DNA from: Zychaea mexicana
Lineage: Eukaryota; Mucoromycota; Mucoromycetes; Mucorales; Lichtheimiaceae
NCBI RefSeq assembly: GCF_025766255.1
Contig: NW_026516726.1
Span: forward strand, 213,948 to 277,947
Length of the DNA stretch: 64,000 bases
Direction of reading: 5' to 3'
Part shown: piece after piece, positions 46,032 through 57,397 of the stretch
How the letters are laid out: every line of letters starts with the position of its first letter
Position numbering within the stretch: the first letter of the stretch is position 1
Translations under genes and position numbers: made by a program
The notes under the pieces: generated by a model
Seen by the model: the letters and a program-made list of their open reading frames with translations, nothing else
Databases searched by the model: none
What the model was told of the DNA's origin: nothing

Positions 46032-49000
46032 ATGATGACCATTCACGATTCTGCACACGGCCCTACCAGCGACTATGACAACGGACCTTCATCCTTCTCA
46101 CCTCTATTGGCCCATGGCACCGACTCACTTACCTATAAACCCAGACTCATAGACTTCTGCGGCTATGAAGGCGAAGATTTCCGTCATTTTAGGGATACCC
46201 TTGAGTCCTACTTCGCTATCGCTAATATCAAGAATTCAGCGAGACAGGCCAGCATTCTGAATGCTCAAGTCAAGAAATACGCACGTATATTCCTACAGAA
46301 AGAAAGATGCAAGAACGCGGAAATTGCAGTTAAATACGACGAGCTTATAAGAAGACTAGAAGAAGAGTACGTTACCGCAGACGTCATCGAATATTATAAA
46401 GACGCTTTCGAACAAATCACGCAAGGCGAAGATGAACCCCCTCGTATGTTCCTCGGAAGAGTTCAGCAAGCAGCTGACCTAGCCGAACTCACAGGCAAAG
46501 AGGCCGAAGCCTTAATTGAAGCCAAATTCAAATCTGGATTGCTGCCACGCGTAAAGAAACACTGCTACATGATGGGTGCAAAATCATTTAACGACTATAA
46601 GCAATTTGCTTATGGCTTCTGGAGAGGCCAACACGGAACGACCCTCTATCCCTTAGATAACCCATTCGTACCTCAAAAGGCTGAGGATAGAATCCCATCC
46701 TCCCGGATTGACAAAGCACCTCATTCTAAAGAAATAATTAGAAAAGCACGTACCAGAGCTTTTCATCCCCCGGATCTAAACCCCAGCGACGGAAACGAAT
46801 CACCCTCTATCGATGCATTGACTAAGCAGATGCAGAATCTCGAGTTGTTCCAACATGAAACAGTAGGACAGCAAGGTCGACAACGCGATGAACGTCCACA
46901 AAGCCTAGAAAACATGCTTAGGCGATTGATTCAAGAAGAAACGCGTAAAGCTGCTGAATCCATGTATCGCCAAGATAACCGTAATAGATATAATGGAAAC
47001 CAATATAGAAACAATAACTACCGATCATATAATGATAATAACCGTAACAACGAATACCGTTATAACCGTAACGAGGAACCGATTAACCGCAACAACGGAA
47101 ATAGGCGATATCGCAATGAGGAATCGACCGATCGCGATGAAGGATATCAGCGCAACGAAAATAACAGTCGAGCCGACAACAGGAACCAGGCCTACAGAAA
47201 CAACGAACCCTAGACAAACAGAAGAATGCCTCCCTCGCGACCTAATTCACCGGCAGCAACTTTAGCATTGTTGGAAGAAGAGAACGATGATACACGATAT
47301 AAAGACGGAAACGGCTATGGCAACACGCGCAGTGATTTGTACGAATACGAAAACGATCACGACGCGGAAGATGCAGACAACGAATGGTTCGATGATAATG
47401 AAGAATTGAACGAACTTGACGAGTTATATGCTGCACAACCAGTCGTTAAGGGGAAGCGACCTCCGCGACAATTGCGACCTCGGAATGAAACAGGTAAGGT
47501 ACAAAAACATAACGTACAAAAGAAAGTAGAATTCAAGGAGCCCCTGGTTCAACGAGTCCAACCTAAGTCGGCAAATCGACAACAAGCCACCTCTTCGACA
47601 ACTGTTCCCATGACGACTCAACCTCACGAGGAACCAATCCCATTGAGAGTTCCCACACCAATACCTACCATGGAATCTCGCGCTGGTCCCAATCAACCAA
47701 GTCAGTTTGCCTCAGCATCAAACATAGTAAACCTGCTGGCAACCGGTATTCAATCGGCATTCGGAAAGACATCTTTCACCAATCAACAGACGCCGAGTTG
47801 GCAACCACCTAATCTTGTCAGACCACCTATGGTGAGGAATCATTAGACAGAAATGAGATCAACTTTGAACGATATGGACATCGATTCCCCAGAAGAAAGA
47901 ATGGAGGATAAAATAATACAAAAAAATTATCCCAACTCCCAAAAGCAACACAACACCCAAAATAAAGGGAAGATGGTAGAAAAACCATCAAGAACAAAAC
48001 CAACCACTCAAACAAATACATCACCCAAGAATTACCAGAAACAACCAACTGGGCGCAAAAAACGGTCCAACTAAAATTTGGCCTTAATTAAACGTAGTCC
48101 ATATGATGTTTCCTCGGACATACTGAACAGAACGGCAGACATCAGTTTCGCTCAATTACTAGGATTAGTACCATCGCTGAGACGACAATTTACGAGTGCG
48201 TGCAAGACAGCTCGCTCATTAGCAGTATTGGATGAGGATCCTAAACCTTTGCCTAGTACAACAGCTCCATATGCCGAGTTCTTCATAAACTCGACACCCA
48301 TCTGGACTCTTATAGACAGCGGCGCTTCGAAAACCTGTATGTCATAAGGACTCGCCTAACAGCTCGGATTGAAGATAGAAGCCCCCTCGACAGCCGTATT
48401 TATGTTAGGAAATGGAGACCGACACGCTTCCCTCGGAGTTATTAAAAATGTGCCGTTGCAACCCAATGAAACCGAACCAGTCCCAGCGACCATGGAAGTC
48501 TTGCCGAGATGTCCTGTCGACCTCATTATTAGCAATAATTAGTTGAAACACGCGAAAGCTAAAATAGACTATCAATCTAAACTCATGTGGGTCTACCACG
48601 GTAATATTCGATCCGTTCCTGTCGAATACAAACGACAGGCCTTGGACCTCCAGCATCCTTGGGCGCCGTTGACCCAAACAAATGACAATATACCTGTGAC
48701 GGACATTTCAGATGAGGAATCAGATTCAGAAGGAGAGGAAGTCGACTACAGTGAATCAGAATCATCCTCACCTCTCGAAGAGATGTTGACAAACGATTAT
48801 TTACTGCAAGAAGACGAGTTGTTTCCTATTATCGAATCTAACTAATCACTTGAATAGGATGAGATTGATGGAAGCACGTGTCTAATCCTCAAAGAACCCA
48901 TAGTATTACCTGCCTCATCATATCAGACTTACGATGTACCGGTGCCTGCTCTGTTACGCGGTTCCAATACCTGTACACTCGATCCAAACGTAGCCATCCC

Positions 49001-50696
49001 TGAACACATTGGCATATACAGTAGCATTTTATATCCTTCAGAAAAATCATACCGAGTATCCTTAATCAACATGTCTGATACAAAAGAAACCACTTTACAA
49101 CGCAAGGACATCCTTCGCGATCTAATCGCAGTAACCACATCGGATCAACGTTATGAGGTCGTCAAACTACAGCCTGGCAACTTGCCTGTATCTACCGCAG
49201 TTAACCAGCCACCACTACAGGATTCGCAATTGCAACAAATTGACATTGGTGACATTGACAAATCATTGTCACAAGAATTTTTCTCTCTTATACAACAGTA
49301 CCAGGACATCTTCGACTGGGATAAACAAACAATTGGATACACGGATAGAATCGAACACGACATTATTACGGACGGGGTCGCTCCTATTCGCCACCGCCCC
49401 TATCACATGAGTCCTACTATATTAAAATATTTAAAAAGTGAACTCGATCGTTTTTGCAAAATGGGAATCATCAGACCATCCAATAGTCCCTGGGCTTCAC
49501 CAATCATCATGGTGCACAAGAAGAGCAAGCCAGGAGACACAGAACAACAATATCGACTTGTAGTTGACTATAGAAAACTAAATAAGCACACGCGTTTTGA
49601 TGCTTATGGCGGACTAGGACGCATACAAGAACTTTTACACAGCCTGTCGATGCCGGACCCATCCAGTGGAACCCGCATATCTCCTACAACTTTCAGCTCA
49701 CTAGACATGGTCAGCGGATACCATCAAGTACCCCTTTGCAAGGATGCCATACCCAAAACAGCTTTTACAACACGCCTTGGCCTTTACGAGTATTTAACTA
49801 TGCCGATGGGACTAGTCAACGCAAGTCAAACCTTTGCTCGATTAGTAGATAATGTGTTCCGATCACTGATTCACAAATGTCTGGTAGTTTATCTGGATGA
49901 TGTCAATGTATACTCCACAGACCCAAAACAACATTTACACGATCTAGCTAAAGTATTTGCGTGCGTACGATACGCGAATCTCAAACTCAACCCTCGCAAA
50001 TGCGCCTACTTCAAAAGAGAATTAGCATTTCTTGGCCACGTCATATCGACAAAAGGCATCCACACTGACCCAGAGAAGATCCAGAAGGTTGCAGAGTTCA
50101 AATTATCGCAAACAGTCACCCAGTTAAAATCCTATTTGGGATTATGCTCATACTACCGTATCTTCTGTAAAGGTTTCAGCAAAATCGCCAGACCAATGCA
50201 CGAGATGACAAAGAAAGGAACTATCAAGCTGACCTGGAACCCTGAGGCTATGGCCGCATTCGAAACATTGAAGAAGGCGTTATGTTCCAGTCCAATCCTA
50301 GTATATCCAGATTTTACTAAGCCGTTCACGTTAATCACCGATGCATCCCGAGATGGATTCGGTGCAGTACTTACTCAGCACGACGACAACAATAAAGAAC
50401 ACGTCATACTCTACATCAGTCGAGGTCTAACAGCAACAGAAAAGAACCACGGAATCTCAAAGCTTGAGTGTGGAGCAGTCGTATGGAGCATACAAAAGCT
50501 AAGACCGTACCTTCTTGGCAACAAGTTCACAGTACTCATGGATCATTCACCATTAAAAGGATTATTAAACACGCCGCAACCCAAAGGCATCCTAGCTCGA
50601 TGGATCATGACATTGAGCGAGTATAGTTTTGAAACTAAGTATCGCCCTGGTCGACAAAACAGCAACGCAGATTTTCTTAGCAGATTAGGATATTAA
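46032..50696 (+). pseudogene. TE2 copy A Gag-PR-RT-RNase H frame with eight stops
   Basis: It is colinear and same-frame with the intact 1,554-codon ORF of copy B. Stops lie at 47211, 47844, 48072, 48345, 48357, 48540, 48843 and 48855; each is CAG, CAA or TGG in copy B. The first segment (46032-47213) encodes the capsid-type domain and an Asn/Arg/Tyr-rich tail. The RT-RNase H part (48942-50696) is open, with YRLVVDYRKLNKH, YLDDVNVYS and ITDASRDGFGAVL intact. Many other differences from copy B are transitions. Confidence 0.93.
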
Positions 50697-51269
50697 TACC
50701 ATCATCGTTATGACCAGCCTCCAGGAAGTCGTTTAAAAGCTTGAGATGTCAAACACCAGCGCAACCTACCCCCCCTTTTTTTTCTTATTGTTTTTTCTCT
50801 ATCCGTTTCAAATCTTGCTATCCTATTACAACTTCATTTTTCCTTGCATTTGACCACTTACCCTCGCTTTGTCTCTAATTTCAACACCTTTTCTATTGTT
50901 ATTATTCTTTATTTTTTTTTATCGTTGTAGTACATATTTCCTTTATACATAGCTATCGGGTATTCAACTTCCCGTCCGTTCAATAATCCCCCGATCATAC
51001 CTTACTACTGTGCACGTTTGCTACACAAGCACGGCTACATAAAAGACACCCCTAAACCTAGTATCAAAAAAAAAAAAATCAAGATCAAATAACACGTTTC
51101 AAAACAACAAAAACAATATATAATACATTCAAAAACACTCTATCTCTAACTGTTTCACCAAAAGATTATTCTGCCACTTTAATTACCACACATCAGATAT
51201 TCAGATTGTCACAAGCATACCTCAACAGAACGGCTAGCAAAACATTCACAAAACAAACACTTCAAAACA
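50697..51269 (+). other. TE2 copy A non-coding gap between RNase H and integrase
   Basis: About 570 bp without an open frame separate the two polyprotein parts. The gap has a T/C-rich first half (CCCCCCTTTTTTTTC and similar) and an A-rich second half with a 12-13-base A run at about 51067. It is conserved in copy B in position and sequence, so it is a family feature rather than decay. A promoter or splice signals for the integrase ORF could lie here. Confidence 0.7.
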
Positions 51270-52778
51270 ATGGACCCTGTCAAATTATCACTGCTACAGT
51301 ACTATCTAGATACTCTCGAGTATCCTCCGGGCATCACGAGACAGCAACAGCGTTTCCTTGACAGCAAAGCAAACACTACTTCACATATAACGATTGACTA
51401 TACCGACGCAACGGTGATTCACCACGCTTAGTCCTCACCAAATCGGAGGCTGATAACTGTATTTGGCAATTCACTTTCACCCTTCGGAGGCCATTTCGCC
51501 ACAGAAAACACATATTATAAAATTTCACGCAAATATTTCTGGGAGACGATGAAAAAAGATATCAAGGACGCGATTTCTCGATGTGATCATTGTCAGCGAC
51601 AAAAGAAGCAAACACGCAACGAGTTGCTTATCCCTATCCCGATAGAACCCGAACCATTTCGATGTTGGGGCCTAGACATTAAACACCTAAAGACTTCGCG
51701 ACGCGGGTCTCAGTACATTATTGTGTGTATCGACTACTTTACTAAATGGGCAGTAGCTAAGGCCGTACGTCATGCCAACGCCACGGAAGTTGCAACCTTT
51801 CTATACGAGGATATCATTTGCAAATTTGGAACCCCTTCGTCCATGATCCATGATAACGGAAAACCTCTGGCAAACGGACTCATGGAAGAAGTACAAAAGA
51901 TTTGGGGATTTACAGTCAAAAAGATTAGTCCTTTTGTCGCATCGGTCAATGGAGAGGTCGAACGTCTGAACAAAACAATTGGTTTAATCCTGCGAAAACT
52001 TCCACTGAAAGAACGTGATGACTGGTGTACCTATTTACCCGCAGCTTTATTCTCATACAACACGATCCGTCAGGCTTCCACACAAAAAAGTCCATTTGCC
52101 ATGTTGTATGGAGTAGATCCCAATACACCTTTCGATAGACTAATGGACGAATCCACGCGCACCGATGCCGATCTTGACTGGACACCTGAACAGATTGCAC
52201 AACGCATGAGGATACAACTTCACAAGTTACGTCAAATTAGACAACAAGCCGCGGCCACGATTAAGATATCTCAGGAAAATCAGAAGAAAACCATTGACAA
52301 GAAGGTGCTAGCTAAACGCAACCACCTATTGCAACCACCATTTAGTGTCGGCGACGTTGTCCTTGTATATAACAATGCAATAGAAACATCTTGGAGTGGA
52401 AAACTCGAACTCAAATGGCTGGGACCTTATATTGTCCATCAAGTTAACAACAAAAATGGTTATCAGCTCAAAACCTTACAAGGAGACATACTACGCGGAG
52501 TATTTCACGGCAACAGATTGTGTATATATAAGTTGCCAGATGTCCACTTTAGACCTACACTCACTGCCTCTCCACCGGCCAACCAGTCTCTGACCCTCAT
52601 GGACCATAACACAGCACAACAAGTCAGCGACATGGCCAATATCATGCCTCTAGCGGTAACACACCCGACAATTGTATGGAAGACTCTTCTGCTGCGACCA
52701 CCTTCGACATCCAGCAGGTGCTGGCGTTTTTGGGAGCCCCCCTGGATGACATCTTGCCAGCCGATCTGGTACAGATGA
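51270..52778 (+). pseudogene. TE2 copy A integrase ORF, 5' part frameshifted
   Basis: The ATG at 51270 opens the same ORF as in copy B, but three single-base deletions (near 51361, 51473 and 51480) and a CGA-to-TGA change break its first about 90 codons. From 51549 the frame is open for 409 codons. It shows the zinc-domain end CDHCQRQKK, the core RCWGLDIKHL (first catalytic Asp), SMIHDNGKPL (second Asp, HDNG in place of the usual SDRG) and VNGEVERLNKT (Glu), then a GPY/F-type module, LKWLGPYIVHQV. There is no chromodomain. The end overlaps ORF3 in another frame. Confidence 0.88.
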
Positions 52779-53083
52779 TTCGACAATTGGCAGAATGGGA
52801 AGAGGCCAGAATTCGACTACCCGCACATAGAATCAAGACGGCCGAAACACTGTATCAAGTAATCCAGAATAGTCCGCATTTACGCAATAAATGCGCTAAT
52901 GCACAAAACCGCTATAAAACCTTACGTGACATTTACCAACTCAACGACTTACCAACGACGCAACTGGCACGAGGCAAGAGTTTTCGTAATCTGCTGAACA
53001 AGCATTTTCCAGAAGACGACACAAATCCCAACAAACGACGAAAACTCAACAACGAGCCATCGCCCCACCTCTTTATATCATAG
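52676..53083 (+). CDS. TE2 ORF3, 135 aa, unknown function
   Basis: This intact ORF overlaps the integrase end by about 103 bp in a different frame. The product is helical and ends in a basic, nuclear-localisation-like PNKRRKL. Recurrent Leu/Ile in its first 70 residues and a basic patch RYKTLRDIY suggest a small nucleic-acid- or protein-binding factor. I recognise no family. It is intact although copy A's Gag-Pol is ruined. The window ends before the equivalent region of copy B, so conservation cannot be tested here. Confidence 0.55.
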   Translation: MEDSSAATTFDIQQVLAFLGAPLDDILPADLVQMIRQLAEWEEARIRLPAHRIKTAETLYQVIQNSPHLRNKCANAQNRYKTLRDIYQLNDLPTTQLARGKSFRNLLNKHFPEDDTNPNKRRKLNNEPSPHLFIS

Positions 53084-53320
53084 TCGTCAACATCACTATA
53101 CATATAATAGAAGATAATCAATAACACAAAACAAAACAAGGCAAAAAATAAAAATAAAAAATAAAAATAAAAATAAAATTAACATCATATACACTCTCAA
53201 ACTCGTCATTTGATCAACAAGTTATCAAGCCATAACAACCTGTCAAAGTACCCCACAAAGCTTATTTGAAGCTGGTGGCACAAATACATCGAGCCGCTCC
53301 AACCCCGCAAGTGCACGAAG

Positions 53321-53476
53321 GTGTACAATCTTTTCACACCTCGCTATTATGAAGGTGCACAATCCTTTCACACCTCGATAACCCGACAAGTGTAAAAACA
53401 TTTCACACACCACTACCATGAAGGTGCAAAATCACTTCACACATCACTACCATGAAGGTGCAAAATCACTTCACAC
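53321..53476 (+). promoter_or_regulatory. five-copy 19-bp motif array upstream of ORF4
   Basis: Copies start at 53321, 53355, 53390, 53424 and 53458, spaced 34-35 bp. The last reads GTGCAAAATCACTTCACAC. The consensus is GTG(C/T)A(A/C)AA, about five variable bases, then T(T/C)CACAC, with partly dyad-symmetric GTG...CAC ends. The same 19-bp motif occurs three times in each TE2 LTR. A TATAAATA lies at 53504-53511, 27 bp after the last copy. Even spacing near three helical turns suggests cooperative binding of a protein; the binder is unknown. Confidence 0.8.
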
Positions 53477-53575
53477 TTCATTCGGGCCACTATTAATCTA
53501 AAGTATAAATACACCGGAATCTGTGAATGAAACCAAAGAAAATACAATACCTAGACCACATTAAACAGCCTTAAC

Positions 53576-54199
53576 ATGTCCCTCTTTTCGTCACCCTACG
53601 AACCTACAACTCCGGACTTTTCGGGCATGTTCCCGGATGCGATCTCGGTTAACAGCACCCCTGCCTGGGTCCACGACGAAGCTACACCGCACTCACTCGA
53701 AACGACACCAGATACAACAAACAATACCCAACAACCGGCTCTGCAGCAATATCCCTCGCCCTGGGGAAGCAATACCGACGCGCCTGGTCCTCGCCTGGTT
53801 TTAAACAATAATGGACGAGTCGAGTATCGTTCAGTCGACCCGGAATTTGTACCACCCGCATTGGATCCAGAAGCTCGGAACCGCCGAGCCGAGATGGGCC
53901 TTTACTACGATCTCACGCAAGATTGCGTGTCACTACACCTCTGGCAACAACAGCTAAAGGAGGATCTCGACGCCAACCGCCGCTTACTAGCAAATCGTAT
54001 CGCACACCGTCTAGCCATAGTACTGTCAAGAATTCCGAGCGAACTAGAACGCCAAGGAGCTATCCGCGTGTATCTTAAACAACACATACACGACACCTAC
54101 ATCACCGGTGATTCCAAGCTCCACGCTCTTATACATAGTTACTACAATACCTTGTCATCTACAAATACGTTTGCTTTCGCCCGGGACGTGCGTCCTTAA
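53576..54199 (+). CDS. TE2 ORF4, 207 aa, unknown function
   Basis: This intact ORF lies between the motif array and the 3' LTR. The ATG is about 65 bp after TATAAATA, so ORF4 probably has its own transcript. The N-terminal half is Pro/Thr/Ser/Asn-rich and disordered. The C-terminal half (from about residue 95) is helical with basic faces (RRLLANRIAHRLAIVLSRI) and may bind nucleic acid or protein. There is no transmembrane segment or signal peptide, so an envelope-like role is unlikely. No family is recognised. Confidence 0.6.
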   Translation: MSLFSSPYEPTTPDFSGMFPDAISVNSTPAWVHDEATPHSLETTPDTTNNTQQPALQQYPSPWGSNTDAPGPRLVLNNNGRVEYRSVDPEFVPPALDPEARNRRAEMGLYYDLTQDCVSLHLWQQQLKEDLDANRRLLANRIAHRLAIVLSRIPSELERQGAIRVYLKQHIHDTYITGDSKLHALIHSYYNTLSSTNTFAFARDVRP

Positions 54200-54212
54200 G
54201 GGGCCCAGGATA
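54197..54212 (+). promoter_or_regulatory. TE2 copy A polypurine tract
   Basis: The stretch TTAAGGGGCCCAGGATA directly precedes the 3' LTR. Its AAGGGG core is the expected plus-strand primer, although the tract is interrupted by CCC. Confidence 0.55.
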
Positions 54213-54783
54213 TGTAACCTACCTTGTTGTCCCCAATACATTCGTATCAATAAACGGGCTCTTCCCCTTAGTATTGGCTTTGTAATCTACTTGTATCACT
54301 ATCTGTCAGTTTACTCTCTATCATTTTCATCACAGACTTGGTGTAACTATGAGTGCAAATTTATCTCACACCCGCAACAATACGCTTACTGCGCAACACC
54401 ACTCTTACTGCGAGTGCAAAACCAACTCACACCAGGTGCAAAACCATTTCGCACTACTGCGGTATCCATTGGATCAGGCACCAATTAGATTAGATATAGA
54501 TAGTGTATTAGAATTAGTATAAATAGACCAATATTTTGTATTGAATAATAAACAGTTCAGTTCTTTAGCTTCTCTTTCTCTTAACTTTAGCTTTTCCCTT
54601 TCCTATCAAAAGGATTGTCTTTTGTGGCTCCAGACGTAATAATTCCTGGTTGTTGAACTCCCACACTTCTATTTCATCTCTTTTGCTTAATACTTAGCAT
54701 TTCATCCACATTTATCAGCTTTTCTTATACTATCCATCCTATTAAACGGGATTCGTAACTCTTACACAAACTAAGACGTTACA
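54213..54783 (+). repeat. TE2 copy A 3' LTR (571 bp)
   Basis: It has the same length as copy B's 5' LTR and reads identically wherever I compared them, but differs from its own 5' partner at about ten sites. The 19-bp motifs start at 54353, 54414 and 54436; TATAAATA is at 54518-54525; AATAATAAA lies about 20 bp later. It is followed by GTAC. Confidence 0.95.
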
Positions 54784-57397
54784 GTACTATTGACTGCTAT
54801 TACTCTTAGTCACTGATGGTACTTTCTGATTTTATATACATAGTTGATCATAGAAAACGGGCGCCGTCGATCTCCTCAAGGCAGCATACAATGGTTTGGG
54901 TTGGTTTCACGGAAAGTATGCTTCATATTCAGTTCTTGGCTGTTTTGACAGTTGTACAGCCACTTTCCAACCACACAACATGCTGCGTTGTAGACTTTGG
55001 GCTCTATGGTAACTTCTCATACGGATCTCTGTTTAAATTACCATAGAGCTCTATGCTAAGCGCACATACGGATTTTTTACAAGACACAATGGCTTTCGCG
55101 ACTAGGGTTACACAAGAGGGTTCTCATTTGTTTTGATGTTGTATTGCACGACAATTCTTATTGCTATTAATTGCTATGATTCTCTTTTCTTTAATATTCA
55201 TAGTTGACGATCACGAAACAGCCGCGACCAGTCCTTCAAGGTGATATATATTGGTTTGGATAACATTCTTAAAGGCATACGTGAGGGGAGGATTATAATT
55301 GTTATTGCCATTGATTGTTACGATTCTCTTTTCTTTAATAGCCATAGTAGGCGATCACGAAACAGCCGAGACCAGTCCTTCAAGGTGATATATATTGGTT
55401 TGGATAACATTCTTAAAGGCATACGTGAGGGGAGAAATATAATTGTTATTGCCATTGACTGCTACGATTCTCTTTTCTTTAATAGCCATAGTTGGCGATC
55501 ACGAAACAGCCGAGACCAGTCCTTCAAGGTGATATATATTGGTTTGGATAACATTCTTAAAGGCATACGTGAGGGGGAGGGGGTAGCAACAATAATATTA
55601 TTGGTACTTGATATGACCTTTTATTTATAGTTGACAATGAAGATACGGCCGCTGCCAATTTCATCAGCGCAATTTATGACGGTTTGACAATCTCTGTTAT
55701 GAAACGTGGGGATCGTGATGGATTATTATAAATAAAGCGTACCCATCAACAGCATTACTATTGATATTCGATATGACCTTCTTCTCTATATAGTTCACGA
55801 TCAAGCAAGGACCGCTCACACTTTCATCAGCGCAATTTATAACGGTATGACACTTTTTTATATGAAAGATGATTATTATAAATGAGACCTTCTTTTCTTC
55901 GATGTATGTAGGTGACGATGACGTAATCAGCCGGCGATTACGCCCTCAAGGTAATATGTTGTGGTTTGGGTGACATCTTCAACCATACGGTCGAGGGAGA
56001 GTGCATTATAGTTCGTAGTACTATTGACTGCTATTACTCTTAGTCACTGATGGTACTTTCTGATTTTATATACATAGTTGATCATAGAAAACGGGCGCCG
56101 TCGATCTCCTCAAGGCAGCATACAATGGTTTGGGTTGGTTTCACGGAAAGTATGCTTCATATTCAGTTCTTGGCTGTTTTGACAGTTGTACAGCCACTTT
56201 CCAACCACACAACATGCTGCGTTGTAGACTTTGGGCTCTATGGTAACTTCTCATACGGATCTCTGTTTAAATTACCATAGAGCTCTATGCTAAGCGCACA
56301 TACGGATTTTTTACAAGACACAATGGCTTTCGCGACTAGGGTTACACAAGAGGGTTCTCATTTGTTTTGATGTTGTATTGCACGACAATTCTTATTGCTA
56401 TTAATTGCTATGATTCTCTTTTCTTTAATATTCATAGTTGACGATCACGAAACAGCCGCGACCAGTCCTTCAAGGTGATATATATTGGTTTGGATAACAT
56501 TCTTAAAGGCATACGTGAGGGGAGATATAATTGTTATTGCCATTGATTGTTACGATTCTCTTTTCTTTAATAGCCATAGTTGGCGATCACGAAACAGCCG
56601 TGACCAGTCCTTCAAGGTGTTATATATTGGTTTGGATAACATTCTTAAAGGCATACGTGAGGGGAGAAATATAATTGTTATTGCCATTGACTGCTACGAT
56701 TCTCTTTTCTTTAATAGCCATAGTTGGCGATCACGAAACAGCCGAGACCAGTCCTTCAAGGTGATATATATTGGTTTGGATAACATTCTTAAAGGCATAC
56801 GTGAGGGGAGAAATATAATTGTTATTGCCATTGACTGCTACGATTCTCTTTTCTTTAATAGCCATAGTTGGCGATCACGAAACAGCCGAGACCAGTCCTT
56901 CAAGGTGATATATATTGGTTTGGATAACATTCTTAAAGGCATACGTGAGGGGGAGGGGGTAGCAACAATAATATTATTGGTACTTGATATGACCTTTTAT
57001 TTATAGTTGACAATGAAGATACGGCCGCTGCCAATTTCATCAGCGCAATTTATGACGGTTTGACAATCTCTGTTATGAAACGTGGGGATCGTGATGGATT
57101 ATTATAAATAAAGCGTACCCATCAACAGCATTACTATTGATATTCGATATGACCTTCTTCTCTATATAGTTCACGATCAAGCAAGGACCGCTCACACTTT
57201 CATCAGCGCAATTTATAACGGTATGACACTTTTTTATATGAAAGATGATTATTATAAATGAGACCTTCTTTTCTTCGATGTATGTAGGTGACGATGACGT
57301 AATCAGCCGGCGATTACGCCCTCAAGGTAATATGTTGTGGTTTGGGTGACATCTTCAACCATACGGTCGAGGGAGAGTGCATTATAGTTCGTAGTAC
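54784..57397. repeat. higher-order satellite: two tandem units of 1,234 and 1,376 bp
   Basis: Unit 1 (54784-56017) and unit 2 (56018-57393) both begin GTACTATTGACTGC and end GTTCGTA and are nearly identical. Unit 2 is longer by one about 142-bp monomer. Within each, a roughly 144-bp monomer recurs with cores at about 55241, 55385 and 55529 (three copies) and 56475, 56617, 56761 and 56905 (four copies). More diverged monomers make up the rest. Monomers carry a short GC-richer core (GATCACGAAACAGCC...TCCTTCAAG) preceded by ATAG. TE2 LTRs abut GTAC at both ends. No credible gene is present. Confidence 0.92.

Larger units (their letters stand above)
45282..54783 (+). mobile_element. TE2 copy A: full-length but degenerate Ty3-type retrotransposon with extra ORFs
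   Basis: It spans 9.5 kb from LTR to LTR. Order: 5' LTR, primer-binding site, Gag-PR-RT-RH frame, non-coding gap, integrase ORF, ORF3, motif array with TATA, ORF4, polypurine tract, 3' LTR. The Gag-Pol frame has eight premature stops and the integrase start has small deletions relative to copy B. Flanks do not match (TTGC left, GTAC right), and its two LTRs differ from each other more than its 3' LTR differs from copy B's 5' LTR. This copy is therefore probably a recombinant of two insertions. Confidence 0.9.

Noticed and set aside
53281..53480. CRISPR-like array from the 34-35-bp periodicity
   Set aside because: Eukaryotic retrotransposon context, short imperfect repeats, spacers that are themselves similar, and the motif recurs in LTRs; this is a regulatory array.
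54816..55046. Identical 76-aa open frames in both satellite units (also 56050-56280)
   Set aside because: They are copies of satellite DNA with no similarity to known proteins; openness alone is not evidence of a gene.
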